From: an uncultured Lachnospiraceae bacterium
Lineage (GTDB): Bacteria > Bacillota > Clostridia > Lachnospirales > Lachnospiraceae
DNA length: 64,000 bases
Assembly: GCA_947177165.1 (NCBI GenBank)
Contig: CAMWTP010000019.1
Location: 22,910-86,909, forward strand
Reading direction: 5' to 3'
This document shows positions 42,918 to 52,971 of the stretch, one piece after another; the stretch's first letter is position 1, and each line of letters begins with the position of its first letter. Both the position numbers and the translations under genes were made by a program. The notes below the pieces were generated by a model. The model saw only the letters and a list, made by a program, of their open reading frames with translations. It ran no database searches and had not been told where the DNA came from.

Positions 42918-44930
42918 TTACGATTCTCTTACGATCAGTTCACACTGGTATCCATCCAGCGATAACCTGTTCTGATATTCATCTTCCGAAAGAACACCTT
43001 TACCACCGCATGGGATTGCAAATTCAACCCTGTACCGGTTCATGTTCACAAAAAAATACTGGTTCTCGGCAATTTTGCGTCCCTGAACCCCCTGGGGAAG
43101 TTGAAACCGCTGCCCTACATCCAGGTCCCTTGCCGCGTGATCCAATACCCATCCGATCAGCGCAGCATTTGATTCCGCTGCCACATAGTAAGCTTTCCCT
43201 TTTCCATAAGAATTTACTGATACTGCACACATCCCTTTGTCAACGTACTCTGCAATCATCTGTGCTGTAGAAAGTTCCAGTTGCTCATAATAATCTATAT
43301 CCAGCATTATTTCACATTCTCTGCTCACCATCCGCAGCAATTCCCTGTCTTTTCCATTATGCCGCTTTAATATCGCATTTTCCTCAAAAAAACACGGCAT
43401 GTCTGTACGATAAAAACTTGCCACACGGATACCAAATACATCAGTAAGATTCCCTGGATGCGGAGTCAGATAAGCAGTTCCAGTACTGTCCACCATACCA
43501 GAATATCCTGTCATGATAACAATCCCGCCATTCTGTACAAAATTACGGATATATTCGTTCGCACTTTCATCCATCATTATGTGGCCTGGTACGATCAGAA
43601 GCTTGTATTGATTTTTCACATTACGAAGATTTACAAAATTGTATTCCAGGTTATTCTCAAAAAACACTTTTTGAATTTCAATAATATTATCAATATAGCT
43701 TTGCCGGAATTGCTCCGGGTGATAGGAAGACATCCACCAGCTGTCCTGACTGAGTGCAACTCCAATGGCTGGTTTAGGTATATATGGAAAGGCATATTGT
43801 TCCAACTTTCGATAATCATGTGCCAGGTGTTTCAAATCCTCATAATTCTGAGTAGGATATCCATCATGCCCCAGAATGCCATGATAAAATTGCTCTTTTC
43901 CGCCATACATAGTCCTCCACGTCCATGCCAATGCCATTTGTCCACGATTTAATAACCCCAGCATCATCTGCATATATGCGTAATCTTTTGGGCCATGGGC
44001 AATCCCTTCTGTCCCTGTCTGAAATTCCAGGAACCAGAGCGGCATATTTAACTCTCCTGCATCATGCTTCATCACATACAGAAAATACTGCTGTCTCCAA
44101 TCCTCTACATCATAAAAAGGATAATGCCCCATTCCCGGATATTCCATAAATTTCTCATTTTCCTTGAGATAGTCATATCCCAAATTTTGATTATCCACAT
44201 AAAGATTCGTTGTACACGCAACTCCTGCTGCTTCTTTTTTCGCCAATTCCCGAAATTTAGTCATAAACGAAATCTGCCCGTCTGAGAAAAATCTGCGCAT
44301 ATCAATATACGCCTCTGGAGCCCCTTTGGATACCTCATTTTCCTGAAGTGTCACATCTTCAAAAGATGATAGTCTGCGGCACCATCTTTGTGTATTCCAG
44401 GCTTTGTTTAATTTCTCAATTGTTCCATACTTATTCTCCAGCCACTTGACAAAACGTTTGCGTGAATACTCAGAATAGGATAACATTCCTGATCCAACTT
44501 CATTACAAAGCCCAAATGCCAGCAATGCCGGATGGGCACGATAATGTTCCATCATTTTTTGCGCGTAACGAAAAGCATAAAACTGATACTCTGGATCTGC
44601 CACATCCTCCATGTAGCGGTGCAGGCTCTCCTGCATCACTCCGCTTTTACTGCCGATATTACAGCCAGGGCAGATCCTGTGCACCCAGACAGGTGCCGGT
44701 CGGAGGGAAATATCTAATACTACCCTGATTCCTGCTTCATGGAACAGATCCATCACTTCATCAAACCATTCAAAGGCATAAATACCATCCTGTGGTTCAA
44801 AACTGTCCCACGCCAAATGTCCCATCCACACCGTGTCAAGCCCTGCTTCTTTCATTAATTGAATATCCACGCCCCACCGCTCTCCTGGCCAGTCATGGGG
44901 ATGATAATTCGTTCCAATATACAAACTCAC
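42918..44930 (-). CDS. Beta-galactosidase, GH42 (second, divergent)
   Basis: 670 residues. TIM barrel with the acid Glu in GLCNEVGSG (about 143) and nucleophile Glu in FLEFQTG (about 302), a Rossmann-like middle domain (VPGHIMMDESANEYIRNF) and a C-terminal beta domain. It diverges strongly from the enzyme at 33453, so it may prefer another galactoside or linkage. The start codon is GTG at 44930 after AAAGGA. It follows the GH35 gene by 91 bases on the same strand and is convergent with the YesN-type gene. No signal peptide. Confidence 0.88.
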   Translation of the reverse strand: MSLYIGTNYHPHDWPGERWGVDIQLMKEAGLDTVWMGHLAWDSFEPQDGIYAFEWFDEVMDLFHEAGIRVVLDISLRPAPVWVHRICPGCNIGSKSGVMQESLHRYMEDVADPEYQFYAFRYAQKMMEHYRAHPALLAFGLCNEVGSGMLSYSEYSRKRFVKWLENKYGTIEKLNKAWNTQRWCRRLSSFEDVTLQENEVSKGAPEAYIDMRRFFSDGQISFMTKFRELAKKEAAGVACTTNLYVDNQNLGYDYLKENEKFMEYPGMGHYPFYDVEDWRQQYFLYVMKHDAGELNMPLWFLEFQTGTEGIAHGPKDYAYMQMMLGLLNRGQMALAWTWRTMYGGKEQFYHGILGHDGYPTQNYEDLKHLAHDYRKLEQYAFPYIPKPAIGVALSQDSWWMSSYHPEQFRQSYIDNIIEIQKVFFENNLEYNFVNLRNVKNQYKLLIVPGHIMMDESANEYIRNFVQNGGIVIMTGYSGMVDSTGTAYLTPHPGNLTDVFGIRVASFYRTDMPCFFEENAILKRHNGKDRELLRMVSRECEIMLDIDYYEQLELSTAQMIAEYVDKGMCAVSVNSYGKGKAYYVAAESNAALIGWVLDHAARDLDVGQRFQLPQGVQGRKIAENQYFFVNMNRYRVEFAIPCGGKGVLSEDEYQNRLSLDGYQCELIVRES

Positions 44931-45021
44931 GTTTTCCGTTCCTTTCCATTAAATGATTGCTGCACCAACTACTTTCCAATGATTAATCCTTTTTGTTTGT
45001 CCTTCAAAATACTTCACTTTC

Positions 45022-47298
45022 TCAGCATATTTCCATCTCATACACAGGCTGCAGACGAACATGTTTCAATTCGGCAGTGCAGGATTTTGCCTCCTCCAAC
45101 CGTGCAGCCATGGCGGATTCCACATTCACGTTCACTCCCTCTTTCAGGGGCACGATATAGACTGTGATGCACGCCGTTTCCAGTTCCCGCTCGAAATCCT
45201 TCAGCCCGATCTCCCAGACCGCGCCGTTTGCAAAGTTGTCATGGATCATGCGGCCATCAATAAAAGCAGTTCCGATATCGCCAGTGTATTCTAACTGCAG
45301 GCGCAGATCTTTCACATCCTTTAATACATCTTTCTGGATCTGTATTGTATATCTTGAAGGTCCGACCTGTTCCACCACTGCATCTGTTTTTTTCTCCGGT
45401 ATCTTGATCTGGTATCTTCCAAACAATTCAGTACTGTCAGTCTCTACCCTGCTGACATTTTTCAAACCTTTCAGACCATCCGCCGGGTATACATGGAGCA
45501 GGGTTTCACTTTTCGTACTCTCCAGACGGATTCCTTTCTCGTCTTCCAGAAGCGCTTCGTCCGTAAAGATCAGGCGGCCGTCGCTTAACAAAAACATATT
45601 ATTGACAAGACTGCGGCTCAGCACCAACACCTTACAGCTGTCAGCGCCTTTTTCCGCCATAAAGCATTCTGCCTCCATGTTCTCTGCACATGTGTACACA
45701 TTCATACCCGTTTCTGCGACCCTCGCCTCGTCCTCAAACTGAAATTCCCCTGTCATTCCATCAGGCACAAAGAACACATATGTCACTTCCCCGCCGTAAA
45801 CTGTCCTCGTGACTGCCTGCGCATTGGCCTGCACGAGATCAATGCCCTCCATATCAAAATGAAATGGCAGGATCGCATTCTCATCGCCGACAATCCCCAG
45901 ATGCCATGTGCGTTCCTCACTCTCCAGCTGCAATGTGATCTCTTCCCCGTGACGGTCAGGCAGGCTGAAATGATCCTGATAGTTGTTGACGAACAAAAAT
46001 CCGCGTTTTCCATCCGTCCTCACCGCATAGCGCAGCGTCCTGTCATCCTTTGGTGCGATCCGGGACGCGCCTGCGGGAAGCACTGTCTGCAGGCCGCAAA
46101 GCTTCTCCCCGAACTGGCGCACAAAATAGTGAATTGTTTTCAGTCTTCGGTAAGACTCCCTGACCTGTCCAAATTCGCCAAGCGCCGCCTGATAATCATA
46201 AGAAATCTTAGGTGTCTGCCCTTCATTGAGAAAAGCGCCATATTTCCCGACGGGATTGCTTCCGCCCTGGAACATGTAATAACCCCAAAAATTGCACCCT
46301 GAAGCAATCTTTATATTTGCCATGGCGTCCACGCTCTTATAAGGAAACCGGAAGCGGTAATAGTAATAGCAGGTCATGCCGCCGCCCATTTCACAGCAGG
46401 CATACGGCCTTGATTCCGGCTCATAGCCCGGTTTAAAATCATCGGTACACTCCGCATCATTATTGTGGTAGTCCTGATACACATACTCTTCTGTGGCAGG
46501 ATGCTCCCCCTTGTATGAGAGGAAGATCCATGGACGGAACGCATAGCCGCCCCACAGGGGAACCATGGAGTCTGGCGTTGCTGCCCCTCCCCAGCCCGTA
46601 CATGTATAGAAAACCGGATTCAGGCCGCATTCCGCCGCCAGCGCCTTGAGGCCAAGCATATATGCATCTCCCTCATTCCCGCCAAATATCCACTCGTTTG
46701 AGATACCTGTCGTCATTTCCCACGGCGCCGAAGAATGCATATATTCATTGTCAATCTGCACTCCAATGATCGGTCCGTTGTCCTTAAAAAACATCCCCTG
46801 AACCTGTTTCCCCACCTGTGTGTAAAGCTGTCTGACACAATGCAGAAATCCTTCATTCAGGCTGCGCACTTCAAAGGATTTCCCATACATCCAGTCCGGG
46901 ATACCGCCATTGCGCACCTCGCCGTGGTCAAAAGGCCCCACCCGCAGGATGACATACAGACCATGTTTTTTACACAGCTCCACAAACCTGCGCAGGTTCC
47001 GGCGTCCATCAAACCGGAACACTCCTTCCTCCTCCTCATGGTGGATCCAGAACACATAGGTCGCAACCACGTTGATGCCGCACATTTTCATCTTGATGAG
47101 CTCATCCTCCCACCTTGTCTCTGCCATTCTGGAATAGTGGAACTCACCGCTGATCCCAAAGAAGGGTTTGCCATTTTTCAGCATATAATAATTTGTAAAA
47201 GACAATTCTTCCCCGTTTTCGCTCACTCCCCGAAAATCCTTTCCCAAAGCGCATATATTCTTTTCTCTCAAATTTCTTAGATTAAGTCTGTATTTCAT
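45022..47298 (-). CDS. Beta-galactosidase, GH35
   Basis: 758 residues. The N-terminal TIM barrel starts KPFFGISGEFHYSRM; the catalytic acid Glu is in GVQIDNEYM (about 183) and the nucleophile Glu in CCEMGGGM (about 302). Beta-sandwich domains follow to the C-terminus. It releases terminal galactose. ATG 47298 is chosen, AGGTGG seven bases upstream. Its promoter at 47369-47415 shares a conserved block with the GH2 gene's promoter, so the two are probably co-regulated. It forms a unit with the GH42 gene downstream. Cytoplasmic by lack of signal peptide. Confidence 0.9.
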   Translation of the reverse strand: MKYRLNLRNLREKNICALGKDFRGVSENGEELSFTNYYMLKNGKPFFGISGEFHYSRMAETRWEDELIKMKMCGINVVATYVFWIHHEEEEGVFRFDGRRNLRRFVELCKKHGLYVILRVGPFDHGEVRNGGIPDWMYGKSFEVRSLNEGFLHCVRQLYTQVGKQVQGMFFKDNGPIIGVQIDNEYMHSSAPWEMTTGISNEWIFGGNEGDAYMLGLKALAAECGLNPVFYTCTGWGGAATPDSMVPLWGGYAFRPWIFLSYKGEHPATEEYVYQDYHNNDAECTDDFKPGYEPESRPYACCEMGGGMTCYYYYRFRFPYKSVDAMANIKIASGCNFWGYYMFQGGSNPVGKYGAFLNEGQTPKISYDYQAALGEFGQVRESYRRLKTIHYFVRQFGEKLCGLQTVLPAGASRIAPKDDRTLRYAVRTDGKRGFLFVNNYQDHFSLPDRHGEEITLQLESEERTWHLGIVGDENAILPFHFDMEGIDLVQANAQAVTRTVYGGEVTYVFFVPDGMTGEFQFEDEARVAETGMNVYTCAENMEAECFMAEKGADSCKVLVLSRSLVNNMFLLSDGRLIFTDEALLEDEKGIRLESTKSETLLHVYPADGLKGLKNVSRVETDSTELFGRYQIKIPEKKTDAVVEQVGPSRYTIQIQKDVLKDVKDLRLQLEYTGDIGTAFIDGRMIHDNFANGAVWEIGLKDFERELETACITVYIVPLKEGVNVNVESAMAARLEEAKSCTAELKHVRLQPVYEMEIC

Positions 47299-47368
47299 CA
47301 CTTATCCACCTTTCCTGATTATTTGCAGACAACAAAAGATATAACTGTATACTTCTATTTCCATTAAA

Positions 47369-47415
47369 ATTATACTCCTTAACCAAGAATTCATCATTGA
47401 TATAAATTGCGGACT
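47369..47415 (-). promoter_or_regulatory. Promoter with shared activator block, copy 1
   Basis: On the minus strand TATAAT (47374-47369) is preceded, nine bases beyond GAG, by a block that starts AGTCCGCAATTTATATCA and ends at GAATTC (47415-47387). The same block with the same spacing lies before the GH2 gene. No good -35 box is present, which fits an activator-dependent promoter. Confidence 0.75.
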
Positions 47416-47459
47416 ATTTTACAAAAAATGCTTTATAGCATTATTTCAAAACACAAATT

Positions 47460-48509
47460 CTATAGAGCACCATCGTTTTTCACATTTTCATAATCAAGCA
47501 CTCCGGCATAAAACGCAAGTGCCAATCCTTGCCCCCATCCCTGAATCCAATCCTTTGATATTTTGAGATAACCATCCCGATCTTTCATTACTGCTGTGCC
47601 GCCCGATACGTTGAGTACACGCCCATCCTCACTGATATGTGTTCTCAAACTGTTAATTGTTTTATTGATATATTTTATGTGCAGTGGATTTCCCTTGGTC
47701 AGCATTGCCGACGCAATGCCACAAGAAGCTGATATTTCCTCATAAGACTCTACATCATCCAAAATAGTGCGCCACAATCCATTTTCTGTCTGCATCAATT
47801 TCAATGCTGCAAGTTGTTCATTCAACGAGCCTACGATATTCATATAATCTGGATACAAATAGCACCTCGGTAATACTACTCCCACTTGAGACATTGTATA
47901 CGCCGCCCATGCATTTGCCCGCCCCCAATAAAAGCCAGACATATGGTTTTTTGCAATATTATCATACCCATGATACCATAACCCAGTACTTGGATTCTGA
48001 AGATAACGAATATGCCAGCAGTATTGATTCAATGCATCACGAATGATTTCCTCATCCCCAAGTTTCGCACCTACGCGCAGCAGGAAAAAAGCCGCCATAA
48101 ACAGCGTGTCCGCCCATACCTGCTCTGGAAAATCATTGTTTGCAGAAACTGTGTGCTGTAGCACGGAATCCCCGAAACGCTGCGCATGTTTTCTTAGATA
48201 ATCAACTTTGCTCATCACAACATCCCAGTATTTTTCTTCCCCTGTCACCTCATAAAGCGTAATCAGACAATGTCCCATCGCACAGGTATTCACCGTCCAT
48301 GCCGGGAGTCCAAGCTCTATAAATTCATCAATCCGCTCTTTCATCAGATTTAGATACTTCTCACTTCCTGTCACTTCATACGCCTTGCTAATCCCATAAT
48401 AAGCTACACCACATGGCCAGTCCCATGTCAAATCCATCCGCATAGTGCGCATTACAATTTTATGTATCAACCTCTCTGTTTCCTCTTTGTCAAATTTCAA
48501 TCCAGACAT
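47460..48509 (-). CDS. Unsaturated rhamnogalacturonyl hydrolase, GH105
   Basis: About 349 residues from ATG 48509. An (alpha/alpha)6 barrel with TWDWPCGVAYYGISKAY, VWADTLFMAAFFLLRVG, TGLWYHGYDN and WGRANAWAAYTM, matching YteR/YesR. It removes the unsaturated galacturonyl residue left by rhamnogalacturonan lyases. The conserved RGNGW appears here as RANAW. AAAAGGAGTTAGGT precedes ATG 48509; the frame extends to ATG 48599 but with no ribosome-binding site, so I take the shorter form. It is divergent from the AraC-type gene at 48772. Confidence 0.85.
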   Translation of the reverse strand: MSGLKFDKEETERLIHKIVMRTMRMDLTWDWPCGVAYYGISKAYEVTGSEKYLNLMKERIDEFIELGLPAWTVNTCAMGHCLITLYEVTGEEKYWDVVMSKVDYLRKHAQRFGDSVLQHTVSANNDFPEQVWADTLFMAAFFLLRVGAKLGDEEIIRDALNQYCWHIRYLQNPSTGLWYHGYDNIAKNHMSGFYWGRANAWAAYTMSQVGVVLPRCYLYPDYMNIVGSLNEQLAALKLMQTENGLWRTILDDVESYEEISASCGIASAMLTKGNPLHIKYINKTINSLRTHISEDGRVLNVSGGTAVMKDRDGYLKISKDWIQGWGQGLALAFYAGVLDYENVKNDGAL

Positions 48510-48771
48510 ACCTAACTCCTTTTCTACATCTATTGATTTTCTGATACACTTATGTACAGACATGGGACTTTTGGATTCCGCAAGTTGCCCCAGAATCATT
48601 ACTCTGGAGAATATCAGAGAAATCCTATAGTTTTATTGTATCGTTCCAGTATTTTCTTGCAAATGTTTAATTTTTCGATTTGTTTGTCAAAAAGTACGTT
48701 TTTTCTTTCCTGATTCTGTGTTTTGTGATATGCTAAACATATTATTATTTACAAGGGGGAAGAGTCCATAT
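48510..48771. promoter_or_regulatory. Divergent promoter region, GH105 and AraC-type genes
   Basis: On the minus strand a TTGACA sits near 48690 and TACAAT near 48640 at non-ideal spacing. The rest is AT-rich with no clear dyad. It is the natural target of the adjacent AraC-type regulator. Confidence 0.4.
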
Positions 48772-49572
48772 ATGTCAGAATCCGTCTTTCCGTTTAACAA
48801 TCTTAATATCAACATCAAATATGCACTTTCTGTAGAGCATGATAATAACTGGTACGAAGTAAAATCCAAAACAGAGTATGCACTTTGGATCATCCAGAAC
48901 GGTTCACTTATAATAGAATACGCACAAGAAAAATATGTCCTAAATACCGGAGATGTATTCTTTTTTTACCCACAGATTCTTTATCATGCCTTCTCGTCCG
49001 TTAAATGCAGTTTTATTTTTATTCATTTTGATGCAGTTCTCGATAACAATTATCAGGCATTGCACTTTTATCCATTTGACGGATACTATCCTTCCGACAA
49101 AATCAAGTCAAACCTCATACCTTTGATTTCCAGTGTTAGTTCTTTACATCAAAAAGAGCCATTTGCTGAATTGTGCATTCTTGGTTCTTTAATGTTTTTC
49201 TTATCTAATATTATGAAACAAATGTATCGGGAAAAAGGAGTAAGCGCCATCCCTCCCTGTAAGAGCGCGTTAGCAAGACTCCAGCCCGTTTTAATATTCA
49301 TAAACCATCATTTGTCAGAACCAATTCATATTCAGGATTTGGCAAATTCAATCAATTTATCTGAAAAGTATTTTATTACATTTTTCAAAAAAACTATCGG
49401 CACCACCCCTATTCATTACATTACTCAGGTTAAAATGAAAAAAGCCCTGGAATATCTTAATGAGCAAAACTACTCTGTCAAAGAAGTTGCAGCTTTAGTG
49501 GGATACACCGACATTTATACATTCTCGAAAGCTTTTAAAAAAACTTTTGGGATATCTCCATCAAAATTTTAG
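48772..49572 (+). CDS. AraC-family transcriptional regulator (second)
   Basis: 266 residues: an N-terminal cupin-like domain (LWIIQNGSLIIEYAQEKYVL, GDVFFFYP) and a C-terminal double HTH with LANSINLSEKYFITFFKKTIG and VAALVGYTDIYTFSKAFKKTFG. ATG 48772 is preferred to upstream in-frame ATGs because GGGGGAAGAG lies before it. It stands between GH105 and GH2 genes and is the best candidate to read the block shared by the GH35 and GH2 promoters. Confidence 0.88.
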   Translation: MSESVFPFNNLNINIKYALSVEHDNNWYEVKSKTEYALWIIQNGSLIIEYAQEKYVLNTGDVFFFYPQILYHAFSSVKCSFIFIHFDAVLDNNYQALHFYPFDGYYPSDKIKSNLIPLISSVSSLHQKEPFAELCILGSLMFFLSNIMKQMYREKGVSAIPPCKSALARLQPVLIFINHHLSEPIHIQDLANSINLSEKYFITFFKKTIGTTPIHYITQVKMKKALEYLNEQNYSVKEVAALVGYTDIYTFSKAFKKTFGISPSKF

Positions 49573-49601
49573 TCACGTGAAAACAGTTTTTACATAAAAG
49601 A

Positions 49602-49626
49602 AGGTGGTTGAATTACTCGACCACCT
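49602..49626. terminator. Terminator between convergent AraC-type and GH2 genes
   Basis: A 10-bp stem AGGTGGTTGA/TCGACCACCT with one G-T pair and a 5-base loop. T-rich sequence follows on the minus strand. Confidence 0.7.
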
Positions 49627-49663
49627 CTAACAAAATGATATTCTTTATCCTGTCACAAAAAAT

Positions 49664-52423
49664 TTACAATATTAACTGTTCAAATACTTCTATCTCAATC
49701 TCCTGCCCAGGTTCAAATTTTTCCGATTTCATGTAACAGTAAATGGCATAAAGCAGCGCCCTTGCCTCCGGATACTGCTGCAGATCCTGCAGTCCCATGG
49801 ACGAAAACAGCAGCTTTCCGCCTCCGCACTGGCATTCCATAAGCTGTGCCATAGGGCGCAGGAACGCATAGCTGTCCATCTCTGTAATGATGGCATCATA
49901 ACGCTGCGGCAGTATGACTGCCCGCTGTGACGCCATAGGCCACCACTGCCAGTTTGTGTGAAATTCCGTCGGAAAATTGTCAAAAACAGGATGCGTGCCA
50001 TCAATGAGCTGTCCCATGCCGCCCTCCTGCTCCGGGAACGTCCCGACAGACCAGAAATCCGTCGTAAACTGCGCCTGTATGGAATGCGGCAGTGCCTCCT
50101 TCGTGGATGACGGTGTCAGATAGACCTTTCCCCCGGATCTAAGGACTTCCTTTGCCCTCTCGTCCAACCGATTCGTTTCGTATATTCCTTCAGGACATTT
50201 CGGTATTGTCTGCGGATATACCCATATTGGATATAAGTTAGAAATATCACCGATCCGTACCGTCAGATCGCACCGCACTGCCCTGTCAGGCGGCAATGTT
50301 CTCAGATCAATCTCGATGATACCGGCATCCGTCAGCATTCCCATACGACAGTTTACCTTTGGCAGCACGCCGCGCAGAATTTCCCTCTCATTCTCTCCAT
50401 TGCCCGCCTGTGAATAACCTTTTTTATTTTTACTGTGTATAACAAGCGCATACTCCGGCACTCCGCTGATCTCCGCTTTTCCAAAATTTGCGACCTGCAC
50501 CTGCGCCGTCAGTTTTTCCGTGTTCTCCCATGTGTATTTTGACAACCGCACCAGCGGCAGCTGATCCCTGTAAAAACTCCTGAACTGCTCTGGCTTTGCA
50601 AATCCATATGGTTTCGGCTGCAGATGGGAATTGAGCATTCCTACCAGCGCCGTGCCCTGGCCCGGAAAATCCTGCAGTCCAAGAAGCGAGATGCCCGACA
50701 GGTCTTTCGTCCGCATGGCCGCTTCGACTTCTTCCCGGTATCCGATCCTGGCCAGTTCTCCGGTAGCCTCCACATAGTCTTCCCACACATCCGCCAGTCC
50801 TGCCTTCTCCACCCGCTCCTGTATCAGCCGATAATTATCAGGCTCGGACACACCATGAAATAATTCCAGTTCCCTGAAATCCGGCAGCACCTCAAACTGT
50901 CCGGCCTCAAAACTAAACACGGGCTTTGCGTATTCTCTTCGCAGCTGCTCCATGGCGGCATCATAGTTTCTCTGCGCGCTGGGATAGCAATTGTTGATAT
51001 AGCCCTGCCTGTTCGCCGAAGTTCCGCGCAGCATCCAGTCATAAAAGTTGGAGGATGTATAAAAGTCATTCATCTCTTCACAGCCGGCTGCCCCATAATG
51101 TCCATTGGACGCATCTGCGTACAGCCGGGTTGCATCCGTCCTCCGGGCCAGCCGCAGCAGCGCCCTCATTCTCTCATGGCCGATCTGTCCGGCGTGCAGC
51201 TCATTCCCAAAGGTCAGCATGACAAAAGATGGATGATTTGCTAACACATCCAGTATCCGAATCAGCTCTGTGGTATAATAACGGTCGCTCTCCTCTGTCT
51301 CAAAGGCGTCCCTGGGAATCCAGTGGGAAAGCTCCGGCTGCATCAGCATGCCGATCTGATCTGCCGCAGTAAATGCAGCCTCCGGCGGACAATGGGAGTG
51401 AAAACGCACACAGTTGACTCCATAGGCGTGATACCGCTTCAAAATGTCAAGCCACGCCTCCACTGACATGGGCGGATAGCCTGTTTCCGGAAACTCCGCA
51501 CAGTTTGCCTCGCTCCGCAGAAAGATCGTCCGCCCGTTCACTGCCAGCCTGCCCTGTCCGTCATCCCCAAAATCCCTCACGCCAAATACCGCCGTCTTCG
51601 TCTCGCCATCCGTCATGGAGACAGACAACCGGTAGAGATTCCCCTCGTCCAGATCCCATCTCCTGACATCCTCTCTCAGTTCCAGATCTGCAAAGCACAG
51701 CTCTGTCACCGCTTTCGAAGTACACACTTCAAGCACCGCGTCCTCACGCAGTGCATCACAGTGCACGCTGACCACACCGCTGTAGGAACTGCCTGTATAT
51801 AATTTCATTTTGACAGAAAGCATATTTTTGACTGGATAAACCCGGATATCCCCCAAAAAAGTCTGCTCCTCTGTCCGCAGACGAAGATATCCCAGAATGC
51901 CATTCCAGTTTGTCTGTGTCTCATCGGTCGCTGCGGAAGAGTACACGATCGCATCGTGCGGCAGATCAGGATAACTGTTATCTGACAGCAGTGTCAGTTT
52001 ACTGTCCTTTTTTATCAAACCAGTCACTTCAAAAATGTGCGGTGTGCTGATGGACGGTTCGACAAAATCAGGAACTTCCTTTCCGTCCACCATAAGACGC
52101 AGTACCCTTGCCCGCTCCGCCTCCAGAAATATCCGCTTTCCGCTCCTGATCTCCTCACTAACTGCCTCCCAGAGCGCTCCATCGATCGCCCTGCTCAGAC
52201 GCACTTCACCTTCATAGGTATAGCGCCTTGTAAAACGTGTGGCAATAACATCTGACCGAAAAGCCCCATCCGCATTTCCCAGTGCGGCATCAGGATGCCA
52301 CTGGTTTGCTCCCGTGTCCTTGTACCCAATCTGATTTTCGTCCAGCGTTCCCGGCAGATTCATTTGGTAATTTTCCCCGTCTCCGATATCCGCCGTCCAT
52401 ATTCCATGTAAAGAGTAGTTCAT
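49664..52423 (-). CDS. GH2-family glycoside hydrolase
   Basis: 919 residues. N-terminal sugar-binding sandwich, immunoglobulin-like domain, TIM barrel with acid Glu in MLTFGNELHAG (about 406) and nucleophile Glu in FSFEAGQFE (about 505), and a long C-terminal extension (600-919) with a Rossmann-like glutamine-amidotransferase-like part. It is likely a beta-galactosidase or related exo-glycosidase on rhamnogalacturonan side chains; exact specificity cannot be read. The lead segment LPGTLDENQIG is typical of GH2 proteins in such clusters. GGAG lies seven bases before the ATG. No signal peptide. Confidence 0.85.
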   Translation of the reverse strand: MNYSLHGIWTADIGDGENYQMNLPGTLDENQIGYKDTGANQWHPDAALGNADGAFRSDVIATRFTRRYTYEGEVRLSRAIDGALWEAVSEEIRSGKRIFLEAERARVLRLMVDGKEVPDFVEPSISTPHIFEVTGLIKKDSKLTLLSDNSYPDLPHDAIVYSSAATDETQTNWNGILGYLRLRTEEQTFLGDIRVYPVKNMLSVKMKLYTGSSYSGVVSVHCDALREDAVLEVCTSKAVTELCFADLELREDVRRWDLDEGNLYRLSVSMTDGETKTAVFGVRDFGDDGQGRLAVNGRTIFLRSEANCAEFPETGYPPMSVEAWLDILKRYHAYGVNCVRFHSHCPPEAAFTAADQIGMLMQPELSHWIPRDAFETEESDRYYTTELIRILDVLANHPSFVMLTFGNELHAGQIGHERMRALLRLARRTDATRLYADASNGHYGAAGCEEMNDFYTSSNFYDWMLRGTSANRQGYINNCYPSAQRNYDAAMEQLRREYAKPVFSFEAGQFEVLPDFRELELFHGVSEPDNYRLIQERVEKAGLADVWEDYVEATGELARIGYREEVEAAMRTKDLSGISLLGLQDFPGQGTALVGMLNSHLQPKPYGFAKPEQFRSFYRDQLPLVRLSKYTWENTEKLTAQVQVANFGKAEISGVPEYALVIHSKNKKGYSQAGNGENEREILRGVLPKVNCRMGMLTDAGIIEIDLRTLPPDRAVRCDLTVRIGDISNLYPIWVYPQTIPKCPEGIYETNRLDERAKEVLRSGGKVYLTPSSTKEALPHSIQAQFTTDFWSVGTFPEQEGGMGQLIDGTHPVFDNFPTEFHTNWQWWPMASQRAVILPQRYDAIITEMDSYAFLRPMAQLMECQCGGGKLLFSSMGLQDLQQYPEARALLYAIYCYMKSEKFEPGQEIEIEVFEQLIL

Positions 52424-52485
52424 ATGTCATCTCCGTTTCCCTAATATTAAAACATTAATTAAAATATCAGTCAAAATTAACAAAA

Positions 52486-52551
52486 AATTCCGATGCATGT
52501 CTTTATTATACTCCATGCATCGGAATTCTTCATTGATATAAATTGCGGACT
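52486..52551 (-). promoter_or_regulatory. GH2 promoter: shared activator block (copy 2) plus a perfect dyad around the -10
   Basis: TATAAT on the minus strand (52510-52505), the nine-base gap and the block GAATTC to AGTCCG (52523-52551) repeat the arrangement at 47369-47415. In addition a perfect 14-bp inverted repeat AATTCCGATGCATG/CATGCATCGGAATT (52486-52499 and 52514-52527) encloses the -10 box, a plausible repressor site or start-site hairpin. Confidence 0.75.
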
Positions 52552-52614
52552 GTTTCATAAAAATTGTCCGTTTTTCTACCTTTTGCCACAATACTTCCAG
52601 TTACAATCACAACA

Positions 52615-52764
52615 TTATTCCCGATATGTACTCCCAAACATATAACCGCACTCCTGCCCGTTCACAGCCTGCATGATCTCACCGCTCCCATAGCTTTCCC
52701 AGTCAATGCTGTCAATCAGGCCTTCCCTCATATAGTCCCCATCGTCCACTATCAAAATCTTCAT
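52615..52764 (-). pseudogene. Truncated YesN-type response regulator
   Basis: The minus strand from ATG 52764 reads MKILIVDDGDYMREGLIDS, then an IDW segment and VNGQECG as in YesN receivers, and stops after 49 codons, before the phospho-acceptor. GGTGGGTGGCAGGT precedes the ATG. No HTH remains downstream. It is a fragment of a second regulator once present here. The other parts of the 548-base gap are promoter and unassigned sequence. Confidence 0.75.
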
Positions 52765-52971
52765 ACCTGCCACCCACCATTCAGAATATCCCCTAAAATT
52801 TTCCTGTATTCACACTATAAGCTTTCTTCATGGCTTGTATAGGGTAAACACTGCATGGAAGCATAAACTCTTTGGGCGATGTTTCATGAATAATACTATT
52901 TCCTGAATCATCCTCCTGACTGTATACACTTCAGATGTATTATCTACTCATTCTCACCACACGGCACCATT

